A stretch of DNA of 64,000 nt from Lactococcus paracarnosus (lineage in GTDB: Bacteria > Bacillota > Bacilli > Lactobacillales > Streptococcaceae), in assembly GCF_006770285.1 (NCBI RefSeq), contig NZ_CP017195.1, forward strand, positions 1,550,001 through 1,614,000, written 5' to 3'. The position numbers and the translations under genes were made by a program. This document shows, one piece after another, positions 43,461-52,124 of this stretch. The notes beneath the pieces were generated by a model. The model searched no databases. It had not been told where the DNA came from and was given only the letters and a program-made list of their open reading frames with translations. The first letter of the stretch is position 1, and every line of letters starts with the position of its first letter.

Positions 43461-43612
43461 TATTTTGAATACAAGATAGTTATGATATTTTTTATTTTTA
43501 ATGAATTAATCAATAGTACATCAGACTTTTTAATCCAAATTTTACCATATCCGCTTTGTACTATGGTAAAATTAAGTCATAATTTTCACATAAATTCAAC
43601 AATTATAAAAAA

Positions 43613-44306
43613 GGCTCTATAAAAAATCGTGTGGGAAATATATTCCCATACGATTTTTTTTGCCTTGAATTGTCAAGTTAAGTATTTGGTTATGGACATG
43701 AATTACAGCTATGACAAGCTAATCAAGCGGTGCTTCCCTAATGCGCAACTCATCACTGACCGGTTTCATGTTGTCCAACAAATGACACGAGCCTTTAATA
43801 CTCTACGCATACAAGTCATGAAATCATTTGACACAAGAACTCCAGAATACCGGCATCTTAAGTATTATTGGAAGCACTTGCTTAAGCATTACGATGACTT
43901 ATCTGAGACCTCTTTTTACTCCCGCTCTTTACGCAGATGGACATCCAGTCGGCAATTGGTTGAACAGTTGATTAACTACGATTCTGTATTATACGAGGCT
44001 TGGCAGATATTACAATTCGCGATGGGACACTTTAGAAACAAAGATTCGGATGCCTTTTTCAATCTGATTGATGGACTAGATACCTGTATGCTGCCTGACC
44101 CCTTTGTCAAAAAGTACCAATTTTTATTAAGAAAACGACCATCTATTGAATTAGCAATCAAGCGCTGTGCATTTGGCTTTAGGACCTTTAGAAACTTCAA
44201 GAAACGCATCCTGTTAATGAACACTGTTTTAACTAACTAAAAAAACAAGCACCGAAGTACTTGCTTATAGAGTTTGGCTATTTCCCACACGATTTGACAA
44301 AGAGCC
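43613..44306. mobile_element. Internally deleted ISL3-family element
   Basis: Imperfect terminal inverted repeats of about 28 bases, GGCTCTATAAAAAATCGTGT and following GGGAAATA at the left, mirrored at the right end (GGCTCTTTGTCAAATCGTGT in reverse). The interior keeps only the 3' part of the transposase gene. No 8-bp target duplication is visible. About half of a full ISL3 element is missing. Confidence 0.8.
43629..44240 (+). pseudogene. ISL3-family transposase, C-terminal fragment
   Basis: The recognisable part starts near 43676 (KYLVMDMNYSYDKLIKRCFP) and continues through LITDRFHVVQQMTRAFNTLR to a normal C terminus. One catalytic Asp (VMDMN) is present, but the N-terminal zinc-ribbon and helix-turn-helix part, about 200 residues, is missing. 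The first 15 codons derive from the IR region. It should be inactive. Confidence 0.85.
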
Positions 44307-44508
44307 ATTTTTAGTCCAGTTTATCGGGAACATTACATGGAAAGTCCATATTCTGGGGTGCACTTCTGAGATGGAAATCTTTTTATCTCTCATTACTTAA
44401 TGAAAGAAGAGATATATTAGATTCATAACTTTAAAAATTAGGTTCCTGTCTGTCAGTTATTGTTTCCAGAAACTTTCTAATACAACCGATTACATCAGCA
44501 CATTATTG

Positions 44509-44814
44509 TTAATTTTGATCAATAATTTGATAATGTGTGTTGAAACTCTTTTTTGAAATCACTCTATGATTAGTAACGTCTAAAAATTCACCAATATATG
44601 CTGTTGGGTATGCAGAATATCCAGGGTAACTTAATAGTCCTATCTTTAAGTTGTACCCAACAGATGGATTTATTCCACTCATAGAAATTACTAGTTTATC
44701 ATCTAGCCATCTTAAATAATTCTCTTTAAATGCTTTTTTAACCCAGACTGGTTGAACATTGCTTTTACTAATTTCCCATACATCAGATGGGCATCCTTTA
44801 TATAAAGCTTTCAT
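44509..44814 (-). CDS. Possible bacteriocin immunity protein
   Basis: 101 residues starting MKALYKGCPSDVWEISKSNV, with the ATG ten bases after AAGGAG. It is soluble or peripheral, with aromatic-rich stretches (YLRWLDDKLVISMSG) and no clear membrane helix. It follows the bacteriocin-like gene within 20 bases and shares its promoter, the position of immunity genes. No immunity family is recognised, so the role rests on position alone. Confidence 0.5.
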   Translation of the reverse strand: MKALYKGCPSDVWEISKSNVQPVWVKKAFKENYLRWLDDKLVISMSGINPSVGYNLKIGLLSYPGYSAYPTAYIGEFLDVTNHRVISKKSFNTHYQIIDQN

Positions 44815-44831
44815 ACAGTACACGCTCCTTA

Positions 44832-45059
44832 TCAGAAATTACATGCATTAGGTGTCCCACCAGTACCTCCTGGAGAACAAGAACTACCGGGACCACGATT
44901 GGGATATTTTCCATTTAGTTGATCAACTACTTGCTGTGGATTAACAGGTTTTCCTAGTTTCCCTATAGCTCCTAAGACATCACCAATCCAGTGGCCACCA
45001 TTTAGAGAACGACACTCTTCATCGGACAACTCTTTAAATTTTTCAGAATACAATTTCAT
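44832..45059 (-). CDS. Candidate double-glycine bacteriocin precursor
   Basis: 75 residues. The leader MKLYSEKFKELSDEECRSLN-GG matches the class II pattern (ELSxxE(L/C)xxLNGG), cut after the double Gly. The mature peptide of 53 residues begins HWIGDVLGAIGKLGKPVNPQ and ends with GSSCSPGGTGGTPNACNF, whose two Cys may form a disulfide. It combines an amphipathic N-terminal part with a Gly/Pro-rich tail. The start at 45059 follows AAGGAGG; an earlier in-frame ATG lies within the promoter. No C39-peptidase transporter is in the window, so export needs one elsewhere. Confidence 0.7.
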   Translation of the reverse strand: MKLYSEKFKELSDEECRSLNGGHWIGDVLGAIGKLGKPVNPQQVVDQLNGKYPNRGPGSSCSPGGTGGTPNACNF

Positions 45060-45082
45060 TTTTCTTACCTCCTTATAGTATA

Positions 45083-45111
45083 TACATATCAAAAAAACAT
45101 ACAAATGTCAA
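45083..45111 (-). promoter_or_regulatory. Promoter of the bacteriocin-like gene
   Basis: TTGACA (45106-45111), 17 bases, TATGTA (45083-45088), leftward, with a TATACT overlapping further down. It lies 24 bases before the start codon and just upstream of an AAGGAGG site. Confidence 0.7.
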
Positions 45112-45372
45112 GAATAAAAACATATATATTTTTTTATATGCTTTCAGACCGCAAACAAGGTCGCTTTAATCTTGTTTATTCTTAATAGACGTGACTGGTA
45201 AATATTTTTTGATGGTTTTGAGATAGTGTACATTATAAAATCAAGGAAAGATTTGTACAATCTTTGATATTGTTTTTATAAACTTTATAATCCTGACGAT
45301 TTGTAGTCGTAGACAGTAAAAGCTTACCATGAAGAGAGAGCTAGTCATCATAAAATTTACCATAGACATACT

Positions 45373-46180
45373 GGTTCTGTTGCAAAGTTCCCCATAACTC
45401 TTGATTTATTGTAAAATGTAATAAAACGATAGCGAGGGAGACAGATGGATCATTTCAAAGGGAAACAATTCCAAAAAGACGTAATTATTGTCGCTGTTGG
45501 TTACTACCTGCGTTACAATCTGAGCTATCGTGAAGTTCAAGAACTACTGTATGATCGTGGAATAAATGTTTGTCACACTACGATTTATCGCTGGGTTCAA
45601 GAGTACAGTAAAGTCCTCTATCATCTTTGGAAAAAGAAAAATAGACAGTCCTTCTATTCGTGGAAAATGGATGAAACCTACATCAAAATTAAAGGACGTT
45701 GGCATTATCTCTATCGTGCGATTGATGCGGACGGACTAACCTTAGACATCTGGTTACGAAAGAAACGAGATACACAAGCAGCTTATGCTTTCTTAAAACG
45801 ACTCCAGAAACAATTTGGACAACCGAGAGTCATCGTGACAGATAAGGCACCATCGATTGGTGCTGAATTTAGAAAGTTACAGAGTAATGGTTTATATACT
45901 AAAACAGAACATCGAACTGTTAAGTATCTCAATAATTTAATTGAGCAGGACCATCGGCCAATTAAGCGGCGTAATAAATTTTATCAAAGTCTCAGAACTG
46001 CCTCAACCACGATTAAGGGCATGGAGGCCATTCGAGGGATATACAAAAAGAACCGAAGAAATGGAACGCTCTTCGGATTTTCGGTGTCAACTGAAATTAA
46101 AGTTTTACTAGGGATACCAACATAATCAAAATATAAGATTAAGACTATGATACCCTTTTGGGGAACTTTGCAACAGAACC
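45373..46180 (+). mobile_element. ISS1 (IS6 family), complete
   Basis: 808 bases with perfect inverted repeats GGTTCTGTTGCAAAGTTCCC at both ends. Length and ends match lactococcal ISS1. The flanking 8 bases differ (GACATACT and TATTTCAA), so there is no target duplication, which suggests a cointegrate or a deletion at this copy. Confidence 0.93.
45445..46125 (+). CDS. ISS1 transposase
   Basis: 226 residues, full length. The DDE residues are in WKMDETYIKIKGRWHYLYRA, VIVTDKAPS and the NNLIEQDHRPIKRR segment. IS6-family enzymes move by replicative transposition and form cointegrates. It looks intact. Confidence 0.95.
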   Translation: MDHFKGKQFQKDVIIVAVGYYLRYNLSYREVQELLYDRGINVCHTTIYRWVQEYSKVLYHLWKKKNRQSFYSWKMDETYIKIKGRWHYLYRAIDADGLTLDIWLRKKRDTQAAYAFLKRLQKQFGQPRVIVTDKAPSIGAEFRKLQSNGLYTKTEHRTVKYLNNLIEQDHRPIKRRNKFYQSLRTASTTIKGMEAIRGIYKKNRRNGTLFGFSVSTEIKVLLGIPT

Positions 46181-47078
46181 TATTTCAACATTAATGATGA
46201 TTTTTTTGAATTACTATTTTCCATTTTTAATTATTAAAAATAAAAAAATATCAATAATCTTTGACTAGTAAATTCCTGTCTTTTGCAATATATTTGAATA
46301 CAAAATAAAGTCCACCAGTTTTTTCTTGCTGATAGACTTTATTTTTTATTCAACTAATGATTTTATATTGATTATTTTTGACCTAAATTGCCCAGAATTC
46401 ATTTTCTATGATTAATCACTTGTGTATATCAAGGGTTTAGACAGTAGCCAAGATTTGGAAAGAGAGTTTAATCAGGGAATTGATAAGCCATATTTTACCT
46501 CACAACTAGCCTTTTAAATATAAAATTATTGGTCAGTAAAGATTGTTATTTAAAATCAGAAAATATTTCTAAACGAAATTAGTAAAGTTCATCAATTTCT
46601 ACTGACGGACTTTACTTTTATTCAACGAAATAATGGTGTGAACTTTTAGTATTAAATAGCTCAATTCATATATTTTTAGGGTGAAATTCACACCATTAAG
46701 ATGATATTAGTTGAAATTAGATAAAAGTAGTTTATGTGAAATCGCTTGTAAGTCTTTCTATTAAAGGTTTTTGAATTTTACGCTAACGGATACGTTTCAA
46801 AGCAGGTCTTAAGAATGCTAATATAAAAAATATCAGCTTTTGTATAGGATTGAAAATATTTAAATTTCCCCTATCAACTGCATTTATTGTATACCAAATT
46901 TGCACATTAGTACCATTAAAAAATGCCAAATCAATCAACTAATATTTTTATATTTACTTTCTTGTTGTTAGTCGTACAGTATTTATTAATCTTTTTGTTT
47001 ATGAAATCGTTTTCGTGTTATACTGAGACTAGAACGATTGTCAGAAAACATTAATAGTCGCTCAATGAATGGAGCAAC
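46181..47078. promoter_or_regulatory. Intergenic region before ceo with promoter
   Basis: About 900 bases without a credible gene. They contain a terminator-like hairpin at 46295-46352 and a similar one near 46575-46625. The ceo promoter is near the end: TTGTTT (46995-47000), 18 bases, TATACT (47019-47024). A short open stretch around 46441-46517 (DSSQDLEREFNQGIDKPYFT) could be gene debris. The rest is AT-rich and shows nothing recognisable. Confidence 0.5.
46295..46352. repeat. Hairpin repeat family, copy 1
   Basis: Near-palindrome starting TGAATACAAAATAAAGTC and ending GACTTTATTTTTTATTCA with a CAG/CTG inner pair. Related copies: 48292-48349, 49908-49962, 58856-58905 and weaker 61344-61386. 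It can work as a bidirectional terminator. Confidence 0.6.
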
Positions 47079-48050
47079 ATGAATAACCAAAATACAATTG
47101 GCTTTTTAAAGAGTCATAAAAAGTATGAACGTCGTATCGCATTATTGCCTCAGGAATTATCTAAATTAACAGACCCAAATTCAATTTATTTAGAAAAGAA
47201 TCATGGCAGTGATTTAGGAATTTCAGACAGTGATTACACAGTCTTAGGTGCACATATTGTATCTCGAGATATTACGTTAGAACAAGATATTATTTGTGAT
47301 CCAAAGATTGGTGATGCTGATTTTTTACATCAATTACAGAAACATCAGACTGTTTTTGGATGGCTTCATGCAAAACAAAGTCAATCTATTACAAGTGTAC
47401 TTGTAGAAACCAAGGTTCGTGCCATTACTTGGGAAGAAATGTATTTAGATAATCGACACATCTTTTGGCGTAATAATGAACTTGCTGGTGAGGCAGCAAT
47501 CATGCACGCCTTTCTCCTAACAGGACAAATGCCCTATGATACAAAAGTTGCAGTGATAGGTCGAGGCAATGTTGCTTTCGGCGCAATAAAAATTTTACAA
47601 GGGCTTGGTGCCGACATTACGGTATTCAAACATAACCAAGAGGAATTATTAAGTAAATCCCTTAATGAGTATGATGTTATTGTAAATGCTGCTCTTTGGG
47701 ATGTTAATAGACACGATCATTTGATATCTCTTGATGATTTAGCACAAATGAATGCTGGAACTTTAATTATAGATATTTCTGCTGATGTTGGGGGTGGTAT
47801 CGAAAGTTCTCATATCACAACAATGAACAAGCCTTTATATAAACTAGACCAAATCAACCACTATGTTATTGATCATACTCCCAGTTTACTTTATAGAACT
47901 GCATCTAAAAGTATTTCTCAAGCAATTTCGCCCTTTCTAAATGATCTAATATTTAAAACTGAAAATGAAGTTTTAAATAAAGCAACTATCATAGAAAAAG
48001 GAGAAATTATCGATTCAGATATTTTAGATTTTCAATCTAAAAATTATTAA
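47079..48050 (+). CDS. ceo: N5-(carboxyethyl)ornithine synthase
   Basis: 323 residues of the alanine dehydrogenase/pyridine nucleotide transhydrogenase superfamily. The N-terminal half has IGFLKSHKKYERRIALLPQE, and the Rossmann domain has VAVIGRGNVAFGAIKILQGL. Shortness and divergence from alanine dehydrogenase (about 370 residues) point to CeoA, which condenses ornithine or lysine with pyruvate using NADPH. The enzyme is known from L. lactis strains, where the gene travels on a nisin transposon. No nisin genes are seen here. GGAGCAAC precedes the ATG. Confidence 0.82.
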   Translation: MNNQNTIGFLKSHKKYERRIALLPQELSKLTDPNSIYLEKNHGSDLGISDSDYTVLGAHIVSRDITLEQDIICDPKIGDADFLHQLQKHQTVFGWLHAKQSQSITSVLVETKVRAITWEEMYLDNRHIFWRNNELAGEAAIMHAFLLTGQMPYDTKVAVIGRGNVAFGAIKILQGLGADITVFKHNQEELLSKSLNEYDVIVNAALWDVNRHDHLISLDDLAQMNAGTLIIDISADVGGGIESSHITTMNKPLYKLDQINHYVIDHTPSLLYRTASKSISQAISPFLNDLIFKTENEVLNKATIIEKGEIIDSDILDFQSKNY

Positions 48051-48521
48051 CTTTAAACTATTTACAATATCATAGTCATAACATAGAATTTGAAGTAAAA
48101 AGAGTACATGATATAAGGAATCACAAAATAATTAGCTGACAAAAATGAATTTACACCTGACACAAATTATTACACAATCATAGAAATTTAAAAACTTCGT
48201 TATCATCTGGATAGCATAATAATTTATGAATTTAACAACGTTAAAGCTGACAAATTTGGCATGCCCCCTATTATGAAACAGACTATTTTTATGAATAAAA
48301 AGTAAAGTCCATCAGTTTATGCTTACTGATAGACTTTATTTTTTATTCAATATTTTATACTTAGTCAGTACAAAATCCCCTTCTTTGATAAAATTCTATC
48401 ACTAACTCTTCTTTTATCGGGTTAGACTATAAATAAAAGGATCTTTTTAGAACGGTCGAAATAGGTAGTTCCTCTAAAATTATTGATACAATAAAATCCT
48501 TAGACTTTAACAGTTCTTTAT
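48051..48521. repeat. Intergenic region with hairpin repeat copy 2
   Basis: No gene is seen in these 470 bases. The hairpin at 48292-48349 (GTAAAGTCCATCAGT / ACTGATAGACTTTAT) is the strongest copy of the repeat family and can terminate both flanking convergent genes. Confidence 0.5.
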
Positions 48522-49646
48522 TTATTTATTTAAAATATATTTGATTAAAAAAGGTGCAATAATCGTTGTCAAAATAATAACTATTACTAGATCTGAGTAG
48601 ACCGTTTGATTAATAATTGTACCAGTTATTCCTATTTGTGCGACAATAAGTGCCATTTCCCCTCGTGATACCATACCAGCACCTATTAAAAGCGATTCCT
48701 CTTTATCTAAATTAAATAACTTTCCTGCATAATATGCTGGGACAAATTTGGTTAGAATAGCTAAAATAGTAAAACAAAGAATAAGCATAGGTGCAGTCAA
48801 TAAACTTTTTAAATCAATAGATATAGCAATAGAGACAAAGAATACAGGGATAAATATAATATTACCTATTTCAGATATTGCACTTTCTATTTGATCAGAT
48901 ACTTTTGTTTGAGCAATGGCAAGACCAGCGAAAAAACTACCAATAACAGCAGACATACCAACACTATTTGCCAACAGACTTAAACTTAAACAAATCAGTA
49001 AAGCAGTTATAACATGCTTTTTAGGTACAGAAAGTTTATTTACTAATTTCCAAAAGTTCGGAATAAACTTGTAAACTAAAAATAAAAAGATGAAAAAAAT
49101 TATTTCAGACATAAATTGATATAAGAGATTGCCTTCTTGCTTTTTTACACTTGTAAAGACTGATAAAATCAAAATTGCAAGTATATCATCTACTACTGCA
49201 GCACCCAAAATAATATTCCCAGCTTTTGTTGATAACTTACCATATTCTTGTAAGACTTGTACTGTTATAGAAACCGAGGTAGCTGAAAATACAATGCCAT
49301 AAAAGAAGCTGGTAGATATATCATGTCCCAGACCAATTGATACTGCCCCAAAAATTAAAATCGGAATAAATACACCAGTTAAAGCTACAAGTAAGGAGGG
49401 TTTTAAATATTTTTTTAATAACTCTATATCACTTTCTAAACCTGCCAAGAACATGAGCAATATCACACCTACTTCAGATATTACTTCTATAGTGTGGCCT
49501 CCAGTTACCCATCCTAAAAGAGATGGTGATAATATCACACCAATAACCATTAAACCAACAACTTCTGGTATTTGTATGCGTCTAGAAATAATGGTAGCAA
49601 TAAAAGAAAAAGCAAGTATTATCGTTATTTGTAAAATATCATTCAT
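48522..49646 (-). CDS. Cation/proton antiporter, CPA2 family
   Basis: 374 residues with about 12 membrane helices. The conserved double-acid site of electrogenic members appears to be VVDDILAIL (about 149-157), and the FLAGLESDIELLKK and GMVSRGEMALIVAQIG blocks are typical of the NapA/KefB group. No C-terminal TrkA-N domain is present. It exchanges Na+ or K+ for H+. It lies within the ICE's right part and may be cargo that helps salt or pH tolerance. Confidence 0.87.
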   Translation of the reverse strand: MNDILQITIILAFSFIATIISRRIQIPEVVGLMVIGVILSPSLLGWVTGGHTIEVISEVGVILLMFLAGLESDIELLKKYLKPSLLVALTGVFIPILIFGAVSIGLGHDISTSFFYGIVFSATSVSITVQVLQEYGKLSTKAGNIILGAAVVDDILAILILSVFTSVKKQEGNLLYQFMSEIIFFIFLFLVYKFIPNFWKLVNKLSVPKKHVITALLICLSLSLLANSVGMSAVIGSFFAGLAIAQTKVSDQIESAISEIGNIIFIPVFFVSIAISIDLKSLLTAPMLILCFTILAILTKFVPAYYAGKLFNLDKEESLLIGAGMVSRGEMALIVAQIGITGTIINQTVYSDLVIVIILTTIIAPFLIKYILNK

Positions 49647-49744
49647 GATTACTATTTTATCATAATCATTGTTTAAAAAGGGGGATGAGAAAAATTTAAT
49701 ACATTTGCGGAGTCTACCCCGCCCATCGGTTCCATTAAATTATA

Positions 49745-49969
49745 TTTAGAGTAAAACTTTTTCGACTGGAGTATCTATTACATGAGACTACAGTTTTCCT
49801 TGATAGTGATTGTATAAGATATATTGTTAAACATTTACAACATTATAACTTTGAGTATGAAACAAATAAATATATGATCCATGAAGTTATAAAAATTTTA
49901 GATAAAAAATACAAAATAAAGTTTACCAATTTATATGATGATAAACTTTACTCTGTATTCAATTTTTAA
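49745..49969 (+). pseudogene. ImmA-like protease remnant
   Basis: The frame reads LEYLLHETTVFLDSDCIRYI and then FEYETNKYMIHEVIKILD, closely parallel to the intact ImmA-like protein at 43020-43460, but it lacks a start and both ends. In the HETTV motif the second zinc His is replaced by Val. It lies about 100 bases before the right ICE end, so it is probably debris of a related element. The 3' part overlaps hairpin repeat copy 3. Confidence 0.7.
49908..49962. repeat. Hairpin repeat family, copy 3
   Basis: AATACAAAATAAAGTTTACC paired with a GATAAACTTTACTCTGTATT-type right arm. Diverged, yet with compensating changes on both arms, which supports selection on the stem. Confidence 0.5.
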
Positions 49970-50063
49970 TGACTATTCTCAAAACATTTGCCCAGATTTT
50001 GCCCAGAATTTTAGTTAATAAACTCTGGAACCTGCTATATAAGGCTTAATGTGACTATATCAT

Positions 50064-50278
50064 ATATTTAAAATATAATTTTGCCACCGGTTATCTCCTT
50101 TTGTAAATACCTACTTGAAAGCCTTTATATATAGGATTTTTCGTTTTTAAACTAATTTATTAAATTAGTTTTCAGCCCTAGATTACCCTATTTTACACTC
50201 GTTTTTGCCCAGATTATGCCCAGAATTTTCAATCTGGATTATCTATCATTCCAACAAGTTTTTCTCGCATTTCATCTG
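50064..50278. repeat. Right ICE end (attR region) joined to a second int 3' end
   Basis: Repeat of 18618-18831, including the tdk start codons and the last 16 codons of int (50228-50278). Because it contains int coding sequence on the chromosomal side, it marks the left end of a second, deleted element lying in tandem with the complete ICE. Confidence 0.8.
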
Positions 50279-50405
50279 CCAGGCCAAACCCTATCTATTT
50301 TCATGTCTCACATTAGTTATCTCTGTAAAATAAAAAAATATAGAGATAGCAATTACTACTAATTATATCACTATATTTGTCTTTTTTCTAAATTATTATT
50401 TGATG
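50279..50405 (-). pseudogene. Deleted integrase remnant and int-xis spacer
   Basis: Directly after the int 3' fragment, bases resembling the 5' end of int (around 50283-50312) and the int-xis spacer (ATTATATCACTATATTTGTC) follow. About 1.1 kb of the integrase gene has been lost between them. The same spacer occurs intact at 19968-20060 and again at 53982-54110. Confidence 0.65.
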
Positions 50406-50606
50406 TCCTATATCTTAAAATGCTACTCTGATTCTTTTTCCAACGTATCCACATGTGCTGTTTATCATTGTTTAGCTTGCAAGATAGATAATTTGCAAAT
50501 TAAGTACAAAATAAAAGCAGTTAACTTTTGATGCTTAACGCTTTATTTTTAATTTTATATCGTCTCCTATTACTTAAACAACAAAAAAACATCTTTGATA
50601 ATTAAA

Positions 50607-50900
50607 TCAAAGATGGTCATTTTGTTTATTCCGCTCTTTTAGTAATTCCTCGTAAATTGGTGGTAAAAGTTCCTCTAAATTACTTATATCTATTTTAACA
50701 GCATCTAAAATCTCTCTTTTTGGCATATTATTATATTCATGATCTATGAAATTACGCAGTAAACGAATACTATTCCAGTCAACATATGGATATTTTTCTT
50801 TTGTCTGCTCGGCTAATTTAGCTAAACTAGCCTGTTCTCCAATCTGAGATAAACTAAATGAAATATCTTCTATAACCATTCCATCAATTAAATCATACAT
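50607..50900 (-). pseudogene. HEPN/HepT-like protein, probably N-terminally truncated
   Basis: 97 residues with the HEPN motif RNFIDHEY (Rx4-6H) and the helical pattern of HepT (DUF86) RNase toxins. The usual first helix of about 30 residues is missing. Codons upstream stay open in this frame for 22 residues (FLLQAGDSTTIGEDNLSGYA), then reach a stop. Open sequence continues in another frame across a run of five G near 50944, suggesting a frameshift. No MNT-type antitoxin gene lies beside it. It may also be a real short gene. Confidence 0.5.
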
Positions 50901-51089
50901 TCTCGCATATCCACTTAAATTATCTTCGCCAATAGTAGTTGAGTCCCCCGCTTGTAGTAAGAAACAACTTGTATATTACCATCATTGCATCAAGTTCACT
51001 CTTGGCTAAAGACAAGCAGGTTATATGCTCTACACTAGCAATTTTTAACCAAATAACTATAGATACTATTTCATGATGTTAGCCTTAAA

Positions 51090-51947
51090 TCACAACATTT
51101 GTTGCAATCTTTTAATTTCATCTCTGTAAATTTTTGCTTTCTCTGATAAAAAAAATTGTTCATATGTCTCTGAAACTCGTACTAATATAGAAATCGTCGT
51201 TTGAAAGTTTTCTAGTTTCTCATAAAGATTTGCTTCTAGCAACATATAAGTGATCCCAATTTCTAATGTCCCTATTTTGGGTATTAACGACTTAAATGTT
51301 TCTAAATAATACGTCACTTTTTCATATTGACTGTTATTAATCAAGACATAAATCGAATTTCTTAGCACCATCAAAAGTAAATTAATATCTAAAGATTCCT
51401 GCTCAAGTACACTATCTAGATAAAAAATAATCGATTGATTATCTAGTTGTGTTACTGCAACTGCAAAAAATTGTAGATTTGATATTTTCCAATCCGTAAC
51501 ATTTTGTAGATAGTCTTCCAATATCTCCTGCTCAATAATTGTTAACCTGTCTTTTTGACCATAATTTATTAACACACACTTTAGCGCAATCAGATTCAAA
51601 TGATCTTGCTTTTTAACGCTATTTCTGTTCTTTCTTCTCTCTTTTTCATAAAGTGTATTAAGCTTATCAAGTTCTCCACGTTGCTCTAAATTGCCAACTA
51701 CATCAAATAAAGTTGTCGTTTCATCTTTTTTTAAAAAAATTGAGAATTCAGCTATTGAAATATCAATATTTTGAATTAAGGCAAAAAATCTATCTGTGGT
51801 TATGTCTCCATCTCCTCGTTCAAAGTGTGACAATTGTGATGGAGAGAGGATTTTATCACTAGCTTGAGCTAATGAAAGCCCCTTATCTTGTCTAAGTTCA
51901 CGAAATAATTTCCCAATTTTTTTACTCATTAATTTCCTATCAAACAT
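51090..51947 (-). CDS. Rgg/GadR/MutR-family regulator
   Basis: 285 residues. The N-terminal helix-turn-helix (FRELRQDKGLSLAQASDKIL, SPSQLSHFERGD) is followed by a TPR-like all-helical domain for peptide binding. Rgg proteins control neighbouring peptide or bacteriocin genes in response to short hydrophobic peptides. The likely target is the peptide-exporter unit at 52125-53656. No SHP-type pheromone gene was found beside it. A second Met (MSKKIGKLF) may be the true start. Confidence 0.87.
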   Translation of the reverse strand: MFDRKLMSKKIGKLFRELRQDKGLSLAQASDKILSPSQLSHFERGDGDITTDRFFALIQNIDISIAEFSIFLKKDETTTLFDVVGNLEQRGELDKLNTLYEKERRKNRNSVKKQDHLNLIALKCVLINYGQKDRLTIIEQEILEDYLQNVTDWKISNLQFFAVAVTQLDNQSIIFYLDSVLEQESLDINLLLMVLRNSIYVLINNSQYEKVTYYLETFKSLIPKIGTLEIGITYMLLEANLYEKLENFQTTISILVRVSETYEQFFLSEKAKIYRDEIKRLQQML

Positions 51948-52124
51948 CTAAATAAATAAACGAGTAGATAGATTTCTTTTCATGAATTATCTACTTTGAA
52001 CCAAGTGGCATGAGATCATCCTAAAGTATAAAAAATCTATATATTAGTTAATAATATTATAGAATATGTCCTTGAAAATTTCAAAAAATATGAGCGATAA
52101 TGATTCAATTTACCTTCTAAACAT

